This document shows, piece after piece, positions 46,512-54,983 of a stretch of DNA of 64,000 nucleotides. The number at the start of each line of letters is the position of its first letter. The stretch's first letter is position 1. A program made the position numbers and the translations under genes. Location: contig JBOEHK010000005.1 in NCBI GenBank assembly GCA_050633885.1, positions 682,001 through 746,000 on the forward strand, read 5' to 3'. This stretch comes from JAWSVE01 sp050633885 (GTDB taxonomy: Bacteria > Pseudomonadota > Gammaproteobacteria > Pseudomonadales > Cellvibrionaceae). The notes beneath the pieces are model-generated. The model made no database searches. It had not been told where the DNA came from and saw only the letters and a program-made list of their open reading frames with translations.

Positions 46512-47677
46512 TGTGAGGACTCCAAATCTGAATTTCCTGAGGAGTCCTGATCAGAATTATTTTTTCTTTTGTCAATTTCTTTTTTTTCTAAATACTGTTC
46601 TGCAATACCCGCTAACCCTTTAGGCATATACATTGTGGTTAAAACAAACAATGCGCCAAGTGCAAACAACCACAGTTCGGGAAATGCCGTTGTAAAAATT
46701 GCTTTCGCATAAGTAATGACGACAGCACCGACGATTGCACCATACAGTGTTCCTCGCCCACCCAATGCAACTAAAATGACAATACCAATTGAATTAATAG
46801 GACTAAATTCTGCAGGACTGATCGCACCCATCATCGGGACATAAATAGCGCCGGCGATACCGGCCAATGCTGCTGAAAAAGCAAATATCATTACTTTGTA
46901 TCGCTCAACTTTATAACCCAAAAAACGTGTCCGACTTTCAGCATCTCGAATGGACACCAGCACTCGTCCAAATTTACTGGTTACAATAAATTGACATACT
47001 AGATAAGAAAGACACAACACAATTGCTGCAAAAAAAACTAAAAATGAACGCGTACTATCTGCTTGTACGTTAAAGCCCAAAATATCTTTAAAGTCAGTGA
47101 GGCCATTGTTCCCTCCAAACCCAAAGTCATTCATAAAAAAAGCCTGCATTAACGCATAAGTTAGTGCTTGCGAAATAATTGAAAAATAAACTCCTGTGAC
47201 TCGTGATCGAAATGCTAACCAACCAAATAGATAGGCTAATACCCCCGGCACTAAAATAACCATGAGCATGGCAAAACCGAAATTATCAAAACCATACCAA
47301 TACCAAGGTAACGAATCCCAATTTAAAAACACCATAAAGTCTGGCAGGTCTGGATTACCGTATACGCCACGATCTCCAATTTGTCGCATCAGGTACATCC
47401 CCATTGCATAGCCGCCTAATGCGAAAAACGCACCATGTCCTAAACTTAATATTCCACAATAACCCCACACCAAATCGAGCGCTAAAGCCAATATGGCAAA
47501 ACATAAAATCTGGCCCAGCAAAGTAATGGTATAAGTAGAAACGCTAAACATTGAATTTGCTGGAGCAAGTACATTCAACAAAGGAATAATAATTCCTAAG
47601 CACAAAATAAACCCAATAACATATTTACCAATACGGTCTTGCTGAATAGTTTGAAATATTTTAGATTTTTTTAACAT
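46505..47677 (-). CDS. urtC: urea ABC transporter permease UrtC
   Basis: LivM-like inner-membrane permease of 390 residues with about ten hydrophobic segments. Family features: LDLVWGYCGILSLGHGAFFALGG near residue 70, FNWDSLPWYWYG (an UrtC-characteristic aromatic stretch), TRFLGYKVERYK and GGRGTLYGAIVGA. The ATG at 47677 is preferred; five codons further upstream only a TTG opens the frame. Follows urtB closely. Confidence 0.95.
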   Translation of the reverse strand: MLKKSKIFQTIQQDRIGKYVIGFILCLGIIIPLLNVLAPANSMFSVSTYTITLLGQILCFAILALALDLVWGYCGILSLGHGAFFALGGYAMGMYLMRQIGDRGVYGNPDLPDFMVFLNWDSLPWYWYGFDNFGFAMLMVILVPGVLAYLFGWLAFRSRVTGVYFSIISQALTYALMQAFFMNDFGFGGNNGLTDFKDILGFNVQADSTRSFLVFFAAIVLCLSYLVCQFIVTSKFGRVLVSIRDAESRTRFLGYKVERYKVMIFAFSAALAGIAGAIYVPMMGAISPAEFSPINSIGIVILVALGGRGTLYGAIVGAVVITYAKAIFTTAFPELWLFALGALFVLTTMYMPKGLAGIAEQYLEKKEIDKRKNNSDQDSSGNSDLESSQC

Positions 47678-47692
47678 GAATTTTATTTCCAA

Positions 47693-49309
47693 CTAATCTT
47701 CAACGAATCGACCTTTAAGCGCAAACAAGCCGCGAGGTCGCCACTGAATAAATAATATAATAAATATCAACATTAGAATTTTAGCGATCACGGCTCCAGT
47801 AAAGGGCTCCATAAATTTATTTGCAATACCGAGTATGAGCGCACCTAAGAAAGTACCCATAATATTGCCAACGCCGCCAAAGACCACCACCATGAAAGAA
47901 TCCACAATCAGTGTTTGCCCAAGGTTAGGACCAACACTGGTAATTTGACTTAAAGCAACTCCGGCAATTCCTGCAATACCAGACCCTAGACCGAAAGTCA
48001 TTGCATCGACCCAACTCGACTTGATTCCCATCGAATTTGCCATGCCACGGTTTTGTGTTACAGCACGCATCTGCAAACCCACGAGTGTTTTTTTCAATAA
48101 AATGGCTAGCATTGCCAAAACAATTAAACTAAAAATTAAAATATAAATACGATTGTAGGTAAGTGACAAAGCTCCATTAAACTCCCAGAAACCACTGGCC
48201 CAATCTGGCGTTGCGACTGACACATTATTAGCGCTATATCCCGTTCGTACTAATTGTTGCAATATTAAACTTACACCAAACGTTGCCAGCAATGTATCAA
48301 GTGGTCGACCATAAAGGTGGCGAATGATAATTCGTTCTATCAAGACGCCCATACACCCTGACACTAGAAATGCGGCTGGTATCGCTAGGAATAATGAATA
48401 GTTTAAAAAATTGGGGAAGAGTTGTTGTATGGCAAACGTGGTGTAGGCACCAAGCATTATCATTTCGCCATGGGCCATATTGATAACACCCATGACGCCG
48501 AAAGTAATCGCTAGGCCAATAGCGGCCAACAATAAAATTGACCCTAAACTGATACCGAACAACAAGTTTTCCGTAAAACCAAAAAAGCCCAACTTCGCAT
48601 TCACTGAATCAAGCGCTTTTTCTGCATACTTTGCCAACTCAACATTCGACTCTAGATATTCACCGGCCTCATTTTTTTCAATTAAGGTATTTAAAATAGC
48701 CACGGCTTCGGGCTGAACAGTTTGGCTCAATGCTTGCGCAGCTGACATCCGCAACGACTGATCTTCGCTATAGATATCAATTAAACCCAGCCCCAAATGT
48801 AAATATTCTAATACTGCTTTTGATTCTTCTTTTGCGATAGCAGTAACGATAACATCGCGCAAGCTCGCATCAGGATTCGCTGCCATATTTTTTGCGGCCG
48901 ACAATCGCAACGCTTTATCGTTACTTGTCATCTCAATGACGGCGATATTACTTTTTAAAGTTCTTCGAATTTTATTCGTTATTCTAATTTTTTTTAGGTC
49001 ATCAGGATCAATGCTATCTGCTAGCTGTCCTGAAAAAAGGTCTGTAACAATAGTATTCTGCTCAACCGAATCAATAATATAAATTTTCTTATTTTCTTTA
49101 TGGAAATATAATTTTGCATTTAGCAAAGCTTTCAACATGGGTAACACACGAGGATCATCTATCTTTGCAGCAATATTGATGACTTCAACAAGCTCGCTTC
49201 TTGAGCTTTCTACAAATAATTTTGAATGATTTTCAAATTCCTGTGCACAGCTTATGGATGTCAGTAATAACCCATAGACTATCAACAAAAGTTTGTTTAA
49301 ATTTTTCAT
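47693..49309 (-). CDS. urtB: urea ABC transporter permease UrtB
   Basis: LivH-like permease of 538 residues. An N-terminal signal (ends SCA/QEF near residue 22) leads into a periplasmic region of about 220 residues that looks helical and repeat-like (LRLSAAKNMAANPDASLRDV; LRMSAAQALSQTVQPEAV), as usual for long UrtB proteins. From about 245 the permease core with GVMGVINMAHGEMIMLGAYT and GVGNIMGTFLGALILG. It is separated from urtA by 181 bp with a hairpin. Confidence 0.94.
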   Translation of the reverse strand: MKNLNKLLLIVYGLLLTSISCAQEFENHSKLFVESSRSELVEVINIAAKIDDPRVLPMLKALLNAKLYFHKENKKIYIIDSVEQNTIVTDLFSGQLADSIDPDDLKKIRITNKIRRTLKSNIAVIEMTSNDKALRLSAAKNMAANPDASLRDVIVTAIAKEESKAVLEYLHLGLGLIDIYSEDQSLRMSAAQALSQTVQPEAVAILNTLIEKNEAGEYLESNVELAKYAEKALDSVNAKLGFFGFTENLLFGISLGSILLLAAIGLAITFGVMGVINMAHGEMIMLGAYTTFAIQQLFPNFLNYSLFLAIPAAFLVSGCMGVLIERIIIRHLYGRPLDTLLATFGVSLILQQLVRTGYSANNVSVATPDWASGFWEFNGALSLTYNRIYILIFSLIVLAMLAILLKKTLVGLQMRAVTQNRGMANSMGIKSSWVDAMTFGLGSGIAGIAGVALSQITSVGPNLGQTLIVDSFMVVVFGGVGNIMGTFLGALILGIANKFMEPFTGAVIAKILMLIFIILFIQWRPRGLFALKGRFVED

Positions 49310-49384
49310 TGTGGCACCGAATTATCCAGCATCAAATATATGTGCTTGATTTAGAATATACCTAGGAGTTTTATTATTTTAATA

Positions 49385-49411
49385 GTAACCTCGAGATGAT
49401 CTCGAGGTTAC
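49385..49411 (-). terminator. perfect hairpin between urtA and urtB
   Basis: GTAACCTCGAGA and its exact complement form a 12-bp stem with a 3-nt loop. On the minus strand it is followed by an AT-rich stretch rather than a clean U-run, so partial termination or mRNA-end protection is likely. An arrangement like this lets the binding protein be made in excess over the permease. A second imperfect T/A-rich hairpin lies at about 49431-49470. Confidence 0.65.
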
Positions 49412-49490
49412 ATTATGTAAAATATAAAAAAGGTGGCTTTTTGGCTAAAACAATCAAGTCAAAAAACCACTCTTCATTATTGATGGATCA

Positions 49491-50813
49491 TTAGAAATTT
49501 TGACCCGAACACTTTTTAGTTTCAGTATTGTAGTTACCGCAATTGATTTTTGGATCTTGCCAGTTAGACTCAATCTTCGCACTTTCTGGTAAGAAGTCAG
49601 TCCAAGCATCGCCCGGCACTTCTTTTGTCTGAGAAACAATATCGAATTGACCGTCAGCTTGAATCTCGCCAATTAATACTGGTTTAGTAAAGTGATGGTT
49701 TGGAAGCACTTCAGCAATACCGCCAGTTAGGTTTGGCACTTTGATTCCATACATCGCTGGGATCACTTTATCGACTTCAGCAGACTTAGCTTTTTCAACC
49801 GCCTTCACCCAAGCACTGAAACCAATAAACGTGGCTTCCATGGGATCATTTGTAACATAAGGCCCTTTGATGCTGTTAGCTTTAGCGAATGTTTCCCATT
49901 GCTCAATGAACGTGTCATTCACATCAGCATCAGCACTTTGAAAGTAGTTCCAAGCAGCAAGATGGCCAACCAATGGACCTGTATCAAAACCTTTTAGCTC
50001 TTCCTCACCCACAGAAAATGCAACAACAGGAATTTTCTCTGCAGTAATACCTTGGTTACCTAATTCTTTGTAGAAAGGAACGTTAGCATCGCCATTAATC
50101 GTCGACACAACAGCGGTTTTCTTACCAGCTGAACCGAATTTTTTAATTTCTGATACACGAGTTGACCAGTCAGAAAAACTAAACGGCGTGTAGTTCACTG
50201 AAATATCTGATTCAGCAACACCTTTGCTGATTAGATAGGCTTTTAAAATTTTATTGGTTGTTTGCGGATAAACATAATCAGTGCCTTCAAGTACCCAGCG
50301 CTTCACGCCTTCTTCTTCCATCAAATAATCTACAGCAGGAATCGCTTGTTGGTTAGGCGCTGCACCTGTGTAAAAAATGTTTCTTGATGACTCTTCACCT
50401 TCATACTGGACAGGATAGAAAAGCAAGCCATTTAATTCCTCAACAACGGGTAACGTAAATTTACGTGATACCGACGTCCAGCAACCAAAGATAACGTCAA
50501 CATTGTTCACTTCTAAAAGTTCTCGAGCTTTTACTCCGAATTTTGACCAATCGGCTTTTTCATCACCTGGATCAACAACCACAGCTTCAAGCTTTTTACC
50601 CATCACACCGCCTTTTGCATTTTGCGCTTCGATAAGCATGAGTACAGTATCTTTTAGTGTTGTTTCACTGATAGCCAAAGGACCACTCATTGAATGCAAA
50701 ACACCGACTTTAATTGTGTCTGCTGCCTGAACAATAGCGGCAGACATGATCATGGCTGCTGTGGTTAAAATAAGTCCACTACGCTTGAGCCACTGATTAA
50801 AAGATTTCTTCAT
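49491..50813 (-). CDS. urtA: urea ABC transporter substrate-binding protein UrtA
   Basis: Periplasmic urea-binding protein of 440 residues. The signal peptide ends VQA/AD near residue 31. Family stretches: IKVGVLHSMSGPLAISETTL, DPGDEKADWSKFG, FGCWTSVSRK, LFYPVQYEGEESS and EGTDYVYPQTTN. The C-terminus has two cysteines (INCGNYNTETKKCSGQNF). The ATG at 50813 with a GGGGGAT site is chosen; the frame remains open to 50864, but that region abuts the sigma-54 promoter at 50870. First gene of urtABCDE. Confidence 0.97.
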   Translation of the reverse strand: MKKSFNQWLKRSGLILTTAAMIMSAAIVQAADTIKVGVLHSMSGPLAISETTLKDTVLMLIEAQNAKGGVMGKKLEAVVVDPGDEKADWSKFGVKARELLEVNNVDVIFGCWTSVSRKFTLPVVEELNGLLFYPVQYEGEESSRNIFYTGAAPNQQAIPAVDYLMEEEGVKRWVLEGTDYVYPQTTNKILKAYLISKGVAESDISVNYTPFSFSDWSTRVSEIKKFGSAGKKTAVVSTINGDANVPFYKELGNQGITAEKIPVVAFSVGEEELKGFDTGPLVGHLAAWNYFQSADADVNDTFIEQWETFAKANSIKGPYVTNDPMEATFIGFSAWVKAVEKAKSAEVDKVIPAMYGIKVPNLTGGIAEVLPNHHFTKPVLIGEIQADGQFDIVSQTKEVPGDAWTDFLPESAKIESNWQDPKINCGNYNTETKKCSGQNF

Positions 50814-50869
50814 TGTTATTATCCCCCATAGATAAATTGAGTGCGTATAAACTTCGCGCCCCAAGAGAT

Positions 50870-50885
50870 AGCATTTTTGGTGCCA
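50870..50885 (-). promoter_or_regulatory. sigma-54 promoter (-24/-12) of urtA
   Basis: Read on the minus strand: TGGCACCAAAAATGCT, with GG and GC 10 nt apart. The -24 block TGGCAC is perfect; the -12 block ATGCT differs from TTGCW at one base. It ends 57 bp before the urtA ATG, a typical position. Confidence 0.75.
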
Positions 50886-51026
50886 ACCGAACCATTTATC
50901 AGGTTTTAAGCGCCTAACAAGTTGTATTTGCAGTGTTTTATTTGTTTTTATCTAACGAAGGGTCCGTATATATTGTTATGAAGGTGTTTGTGCATTTCTG
51001 ATTGATGCGTTGTTATGGTGCTTGTC

Positions 51027-51041
51027 GCACAGAATGAGTGC
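51027..51041. promoter_or_regulatory. candidate NtrC-binding dyad upstream of urtA
   Basis: GCAC-AGAATGA-GTGC has the GCAC-N7-GTGC geometry of NtrC enhancer sites and lies about 155 bp upstream of the sigma-54 element. A neighbouring longer palindrome centred on GGTGCGCACC (51048-51068) has half-sites in the opposite arrangement. Confidence 0.5.
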
Positions 51042-51108
51042 TTTAATTTGGTAGGTGCGCACCACCAAAGCTCATCCTATTCAATGTCGATTTTTGACGT
51101 TTTTCAAT

Positions 51109-51621
51109 TTACTTAGCTTCTAAAACGCGGAATAACTCTTCACACAGATGTTTTAGTTTTTTTGCATTTTTTAAATCTTTCTCCGCTATCCCAGTTTTCT
51201 CCTCTACCCCTGCTTTTTCTGAGTGACTACTTGTGATGCACGCAATTTTTTCAGGAATACTTTCCGCTTTTTCTTTTAATTTTTTCCCCTTTGAGCTCAG
51301 ACATATCCTTTTTTGTCTTTCGTCACCTTCAAAAATTTTTCGTGTTAACAACTGCTGCTTTTCAAGCCTTTTTAAAATAGGTGTCAATGTTCCAGAATCT
51401 AGACGCGTATGCTCACTTAATGCCTTAACACTGACTCCCTCCTTCTGCCATAGGCTCATCATCACAACGTACTGGGGATAAGTCAGACCTAAGGGTTCCA
51501 ATAACGGACGATAAGCACGTATTAAAGCATTTGTCGCTGAATACAGTGAGTGACACACCTGAACATCTAAATCGAGCATTGGCATTGTTAAAAACCTAGG
51601 TTCATCGTTATTAATAGGCAT
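51109..51621 (-). CDS. MarR family regulator, OhrR-like
   Basis: Winged-helix repressor of 170 residues. The N-terminal part is OhrR-like, with the conserved Cys23 in VQVCHSLYSATNALIRAYR followed by LLEPLGLTYPQYVVMMSLW; the recognition region is LDSGTLTPILKRLEKQQLL and DERQKR the wing. OhrR senses organic peroxide through that Cys. An extra charged stretch near residues 130-155 (SEKAGVEEKTGIAEKDLKNA) is unusual. No ohr gene is adjacent. Divergent from the haem-motif protein gene, with paired palindromes between. Confidence 0.85.
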   Translation of the reverse strand: MPINNDEPRFLTMPMLDLDVQVCHSLYSATNALIRAYRPLLEPLGLTYPQYVVMMSLWQKEGVSVKALSEHTRLDSGTLTPILKRLEKQQLLTRKIFEGDERQKRICLSSKGKKLKEKAESIPEKIACITSSHSEKAGVEEKTGIAEKDLKNAKKLKHLCEELFRVLEAK

Positions 51622-51698
51622 TCTTGATCAAGGCTATTCGTCAACGTGACAAACAACCCTCTGGAAGAAAGGTCTTCTTCTCAAGATATATTTTGCAC

Positions 51699-51750
51699 GC
51701 AAACTATTTGACTAAGCAAACGCCTTATTATATTGTGCGCAAACTATTTG
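51699..51750. promoter_or_regulatory. paired palindromic operators in the MarR/cytochrome gap
   Basis: GCAAACTATTTG occurs at 51699-51710 and again at 51739-51750, exactly 40 bp apart. The core CAAA-CTA-TTTG is an inverted repeat. Two identical sites about four helical turns apart between a MarR-type gene and a divergent gene suggest operators of that regulator. Confidence 0.6.
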
Positions 51751-51777
51751 TCATCAAATTATTTTATTGGGTGCTTT

Positions 51778-52362
51778 ATGAATACATTAACTCGCATTTT
51801 TCTACTGACTACCTTCACTCTCCTAGCTTCGGGTCTATCCTTTGCTGAAAAAACCAGTTCCGTTGAAATAACAGAGAAAAGTTTTGGTTGCGTGCTAGAA
51901 ATGACCCCTGTTAGGGGATTTTTTGTCGATAATCTACTGGGTGATATGGATATGAAAGGAACTCTGGAGGTTGCCAACTCTAAAGATGGCGGTGAATACC
52001 CTCCTGGCTCGGTGGTGCAACTGGTACCCAGCGAAGTCATGGTTAAGCACGACAAAGGTTTTAATCCCACAACAAACGATTGGGAGTTTTTTGAGCTCAA
52101 TGTTTCAGCAGAAGGCAGTGAAATTGGAAAGCGCGGTTTTGATGACGTGATCAATAAATTTGGTGGTAACTGTTTGGACTGCCATATGAAAGCGGAAAAG
52201 AAATGGGATCTAGTCTGTGAAACAGGTCATGGTTGCGATCCTCTTCCACTGACAAAACAGATGGTATCTGTTATTCAAAAAACTGACCCGCGCTGCCAAG
52301 GAATTGTATTAACCGAAGAAGAAAAAGTAATTGCACAACAGCTACAAATGCTATTGAAATAA
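51778..52362 (+). CDS. periplasmic c-type haem-motif protein
   Basis: A 194-residue exported protein. A signal peptide ends near SFA/EK (residue 23). One CxxCH motif, CLDCH at about 132-136, followed by further cysteines (VCETGHGC), indicates covalent haem attachment. The stretch EYPPGSVVQLVPSEVMV upstream resembles the strand pattern of P460-type or DUF-like cytochromes but I cannot name the family. The ATG at 51778 is chosen since the signal sequence begins there. Possibly controlled by the divergent OhrR-like protein. Confidence 0.7.
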   Translation: MNTLTRIFLLTTFTLLASGLSFAEKTSSVEITEKSFGCVLEMTPVRGFFVDNLLGDMDMKGTLEVANSKDGGEYPPGSVVQLVPSEVMVKHDKGFNPTTNDWEFFELNVSAEGSEIGKRGFDDVINKFGGNCLDCHMKAEKKWDLVCETGHGCDPLPLTKQMVSVIQKTDPRCQGIVLTEEEKVIAQQLQMLLK

Positions 52363-52367
52363 AGACG

Positions 52368-52415
52368 AAGCGTTTAACCCAATAGAACTAAGGCTCAAAC
52401 GCTTTATGCTTTTTG
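52368..52415 (+). terminator. hairpin terminator after the haem-motif protein
   Basis: AAGCGTTT and AAACGCTT form an 8-bp stem (loop about 21 nt), followed by TATGCTTTTT. It starts 5 bp after the stop codon. Confidence 0.6.
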
Positions 52416-52437
52416 GATGTGAGTTATTGATTACTTG

Positions 52438-52471
52438 AAGCCATAAATCAACATGTATAGATTTATGGCTT
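52438..52471. terminator. symmetric hairpin at convergent gene ends
   Basis: AAGCCATAAATC and GATTTATGGCTT form a perfect 12-bp stem with a 10-nt loop. The stop codon of the minus-strand stress protein (52463) is inside the right arm. U-runs are lacking on both strands, so it may protect mRNA ends rather than terminate. Confidence 0.6.
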
Positions 52472-53314
52472 TATAACCAATATATCGGTTCTTAAATTAT
52501 GAAGTACTTTTTCCGCTGTATTACCTAACAACATACCTTTCATCCCTGTTCTACCTACACTCCCCATAACAACTAAATCTGCTTTTATTTTTTTGGCAAT
52601 TCTAGGCACTGTTACAGCAACATCTCCTGCAACAACGTGTGTTGTCGCATCTTCGATTTTATTTTTTTCCAAACAGCTATCTAAAAGCTTTTTGGCTTCT
52701 TTTCCTTTTTTACTTATAATTTCAGAGGGCTCTACAATATCAAGCTCCGTCAACGCTTTAGTAATTGCAATATTGTAAATCACATGAAGGTGAGACCCTG
52801 TCATATCAGCAACAAACTTTGCAGCTGATAAAACTTTGGTATTAATTGTTTTTTGTTTATTACTGGTATTATCAACATCGATAGTGGCTAATATTTTAGG
52901 TTTCTTTTTCCATTGTTTTGCAGATGCAATTAAAACAGGTGAACTAACCTGACGGATTAATTGCCAATCTACAGGTGTGTGGAATAATGTTTCTGATCGA
53001 TTACCTGTTTTAAGAATCAAGTCGACCTTTGTTTTTTCACAAAACCCATTCACCCATTTAGCAATATCTTGATCAACAGCAATAATATGTTTGACGTTAA
53101 CGCTAGAATCAAAATTTTCGGCCACTTGATCTTCAATCTTTTTAATTAAAGTAGCATTATGCTTAGCCTCATACTTTTTTTGATTTAAAGACGTTACAAA
53201 AACAGCCAATATGACATTGGCACCTAAATCTTGGGCAATAGTGTTCGCCTTCTTTAATAGTTTTGATGAGGTATTACTATGGTCCCACACTGCTATTATT
53301 TTTTTCATACTCAC
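52463..53314 (-). CDS. tandem universal stress protein (UspE-like)
   Basis: A 283-residue protein with two UspA domains (about 1-140 and 145-283). The first starts KIIAVWDHSNTSSKLLKKA and lacks the complete nucleotide-binding loop; the second has VVMGSVGRTGMKGMLLGNTAEKVL, the G-2x-G-9x-G(S/T)-type ATP-binding motif. Cytoplasmic stress protein; tandem USPs are often induced by oxygen limitation or stasis. It sits alone between the haem-motif gene and the urease genes. Its leader carries 11-bp tandem repeats. Confidence 0.88.
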   Translation of the reverse strand: MSMKKIIAVWDHSNTSSKLLKKANTIAQDLGANVILAVFVTSLNQKKYEAKHNATLIKKIEDQVAENFDSSVNVKHIIAVDQDIAKWVNGFCEKTKVDLILKTGNRSETLFHTPVDWQLIRQVSSPVLIASAKQWKKKPKILATIDVDNTSNKQKTINTKVLSAAKFVADMTGSHLHVIYNIAITKALTELDIVEPSEIISKKGKEAKKLLDSCLEKNKIEDATTHVVAGDVAVTVPRIAKKIKADLVVMGSVGRTGMKGMLLGNTAEKVLHNLRTDILVIKP

Positions 53315-53320
53315 CTCTCC

Positions 53321-53362
53321 TAGTTCTTCTGTAATTTTTCTATAGTTCTTCTATAGTTCTTC
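53321..53362 (-). repeat. short tandem repeats in the leader of the stress protein gene
   Basis: TATAGTTCTTC is present twice in tandem (53341-53351, 53352-53362), with TAGTTCTTCTGT-AATTTTT similar blocks on both sides (53321-53338 and 53354-53372). They lie directly upstream of the usp ATG (53314) and near its ribosome site, so copy number could alter expression. Confidence 0.7.
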
Positions 53363-53549
53363 TGTTAATTTTTTGGCTCGATGTAAAAATTATAGGCTTC
53401 GACTGACTATAGCAGAAAATAATACATCTGCATTTCATTAACATTATTATTAGCTCTTTTTGTTAGTATAGTCACCTAGACTTCTCGGTAAATGACTTTG
53501 ATCAAATACTATTAACTAAGCGCCCTTCATATGTCATAAAGACATACAC

Positions 53550-54170
53550 CTATGTCACAGAAGGCGTTAACATCCCTTGCTCCGTAATAAAATGAATGAT
53601 TTCACTAAGACCCTCACCCGTTTTTAAGTTTGAAAAAACAAACGGTTTATCGCCACGCATTTTTTTTGCATCTCGATCCATTACGCTGAGATTTGCACCG
53701 ACAAGTGGCGCTAAGTCTGTTTTGTTGATAATGAGTAAATCAGATTTAGTGATCCCCGGACCGCCTTTACGCGGAATTTTATCCCCCGCTGACACATCTA
53801 TAACATAGAGTGTTAGGTCCGATAACTCAGGGCTAAATGTAGCCGCAAGGTTATCACCACCGCTTTCGATGAGAATTACATCAAGATTTGGAAAACGAGC
53901 TTGCAATTCCGCAACGGCCGACAAATTCATTGAGGCGTCTTCCCGTATCGCTGTATGAGGACAACCGCCGGTTTCTACACCAATAATTCGATCTTCTTCT
54001 AGCGCTTCGTTACGCAATAAAAACTCTGCATCTTCTCGTGTATATATATCATTGGTAATCACAGCAATATCAAAAAGATCTTTTATTTCTGCACAAAGTG
54101 CTTTTACCAAAGCCGTTTTTCCTGAGCCAACGGGGCCGCCAATACCTAAGCGTAGGGTTGGTTTTTTCAT
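53550..54170 (-). CDS. ureG: urease accessory GTPase UreG
   Basis: SIMIBI-class GTPase of 206 residues that delivers nickel to urease. P-loop GIGGPVGSGKTALV, the metal-binding CPH motif in GGCPHTAIREDASMN, ESGGDNLAATFSP and the base-recognition NKTDLAPLVG. It starts 45 bp after ureF on the same strand and is the last gene of the urease cluster; no strong terminator follows it. Confidence 0.97.
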   Translation of the reverse strand: MKKPTLRLGIGGPVGSGKTALVKALCAEIKDLFDIAVITNDIYTREDAEFLLRNEALEEDRIIGVETGGCPHTAIREDASMNLSAVAELQARFPNLDVILIESGGDNLAATFSPELSDLTLYVIDVSAGDKIPRKGGPGITKSDLLIINKTDLAPLVGANLSVMDRDAKKMRGDKPFVFSNLKTGEGLSEIIHFITEQGMLTPSVT

Positions 54171-54215
54171 AGTCTAGTCTCTCGTTTATTTCTCTTTCAA
54201 TTTTCTTGGCAACTA

Positions 54216-54983
54216 TTAAGAACGAAATAGCCGCGAGTATTGTGTTTCATGCTGCATTGAACCAATAGCCAATCTGGGTAAGTTACTACCGATATCTTCT
54301 GCTTCGATAGTGTAAGATTTTTCAACCACTTTATTAACATTTGGCATTAAGGCAATTAATAACTTTTGAGCATCGGTTTGTCCTAAAGGAACCAACTTTA
54401 TGGCAGCAGCGACTTGGTTTTCCAACCAACTCCATACAAAACCTTTTAGCATACTTGATTCATCAACTTTCCAGTGTGTCGCTGCCAGTGCAAACATCGT
54501 AACAAAACTTGGTTTTTGTTTTAATTGATCTTCTCTTTTCTGATTCTCTTCTTGCCATTCTGCAGCCTGTTTTACATCTAAATCAGCTAACAGCCGAAGA
54601 AGCGCTTCTCCCATTTGAGTATCTTCTAGCAACAATTCTTTTGATTCTCGGGACACTAATAAAAAATTATTCCACCGATCAATTTTTTTTATATCATTAG
54701 TTTGCCATGCTTTTGTGACGCGCAAAAGAACCGGCAAATCTAAGCAGCCCAACCCTTCAGACATCACATTCCCGATCCAATCTTTCGATGTCTCGAAACT
54801 ATTTACCCACTGATTTTCCACAGCGGTCTCTAATCCTTGTGAGTAAGCATAAGCGCCTACAGGCAACGCAGGACTAACGAGATGCAACAAATGTAACAAC
54901 GAATCAATTTCGATGTCAGTATCGATTTTTTTATTATCTTTGGAAGAATTTTTATTAGACGCTTTAATATTAGAGCTAGGCAT
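54216..54983 (-). CDS. ureF: urease accessory protein UreF
   Basis: Helical accessory protein that gates the UreG GTPase during nickel insertion. The family start is seen in LLHLVSPALPVGAYAYSQGLE near residue 35, followed by TAVENQWV. The ATG at 54983 overlaps the ureE stop by 8 bp; the frame extends farther upstream within ureE, which I reject. At 255 residues it is about 30 longer than usual owing to a hydrophilic N-terminal extension (NIKASNKNSSKDNKK) and a loop near residue 140. Confidence 0.92.
   Translation of the reverse strand: MPSSNIKASNKNSSKDNKKIDTDIEIDSLLHLLHLVSPALPVGAYAYSQGLETAVENQWVNSFETSKDWIGNVMSEGLGCLDLPVLLRVTKAWQTNDIKKIDRWNNFLLVSRESKELLLEDTQMGEALLRLLADLDVKQAAEWQEENQKREDQLKQKPSFVTMFALAATHWKVDESSMLKGFVWSWLENQVAAAIKLVPLGQTDAQKLLIALMPNVNKVVEKSYTIEAEDIGSNLPRLAIGSMQHETQYSRLFRS

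Noticed and set aside
50814..50864. 17-codon extension of urtA
   Set aside because: It abuts the sigma-54 promoter, so a transcript from it could not include this start with a leader; the ATG at 50813 has a good ribosome site and begins a signal peptide.
51048..51068. Palindrome with GGTGCGCACC as a canonical NtrC site
   Set aside because: The half-sites are in back-to-back order rather than GCACC-N5-GGTGC; kept only as a note beside the better dyad.
53497..53506. TTTGATCAAA palindrome between ureG and the stress protein, as an FNR/ANR box
   Set aside because: An FNR box needs TTGAT-N4-ATCAA; here the half-sites overlap with no spacer.
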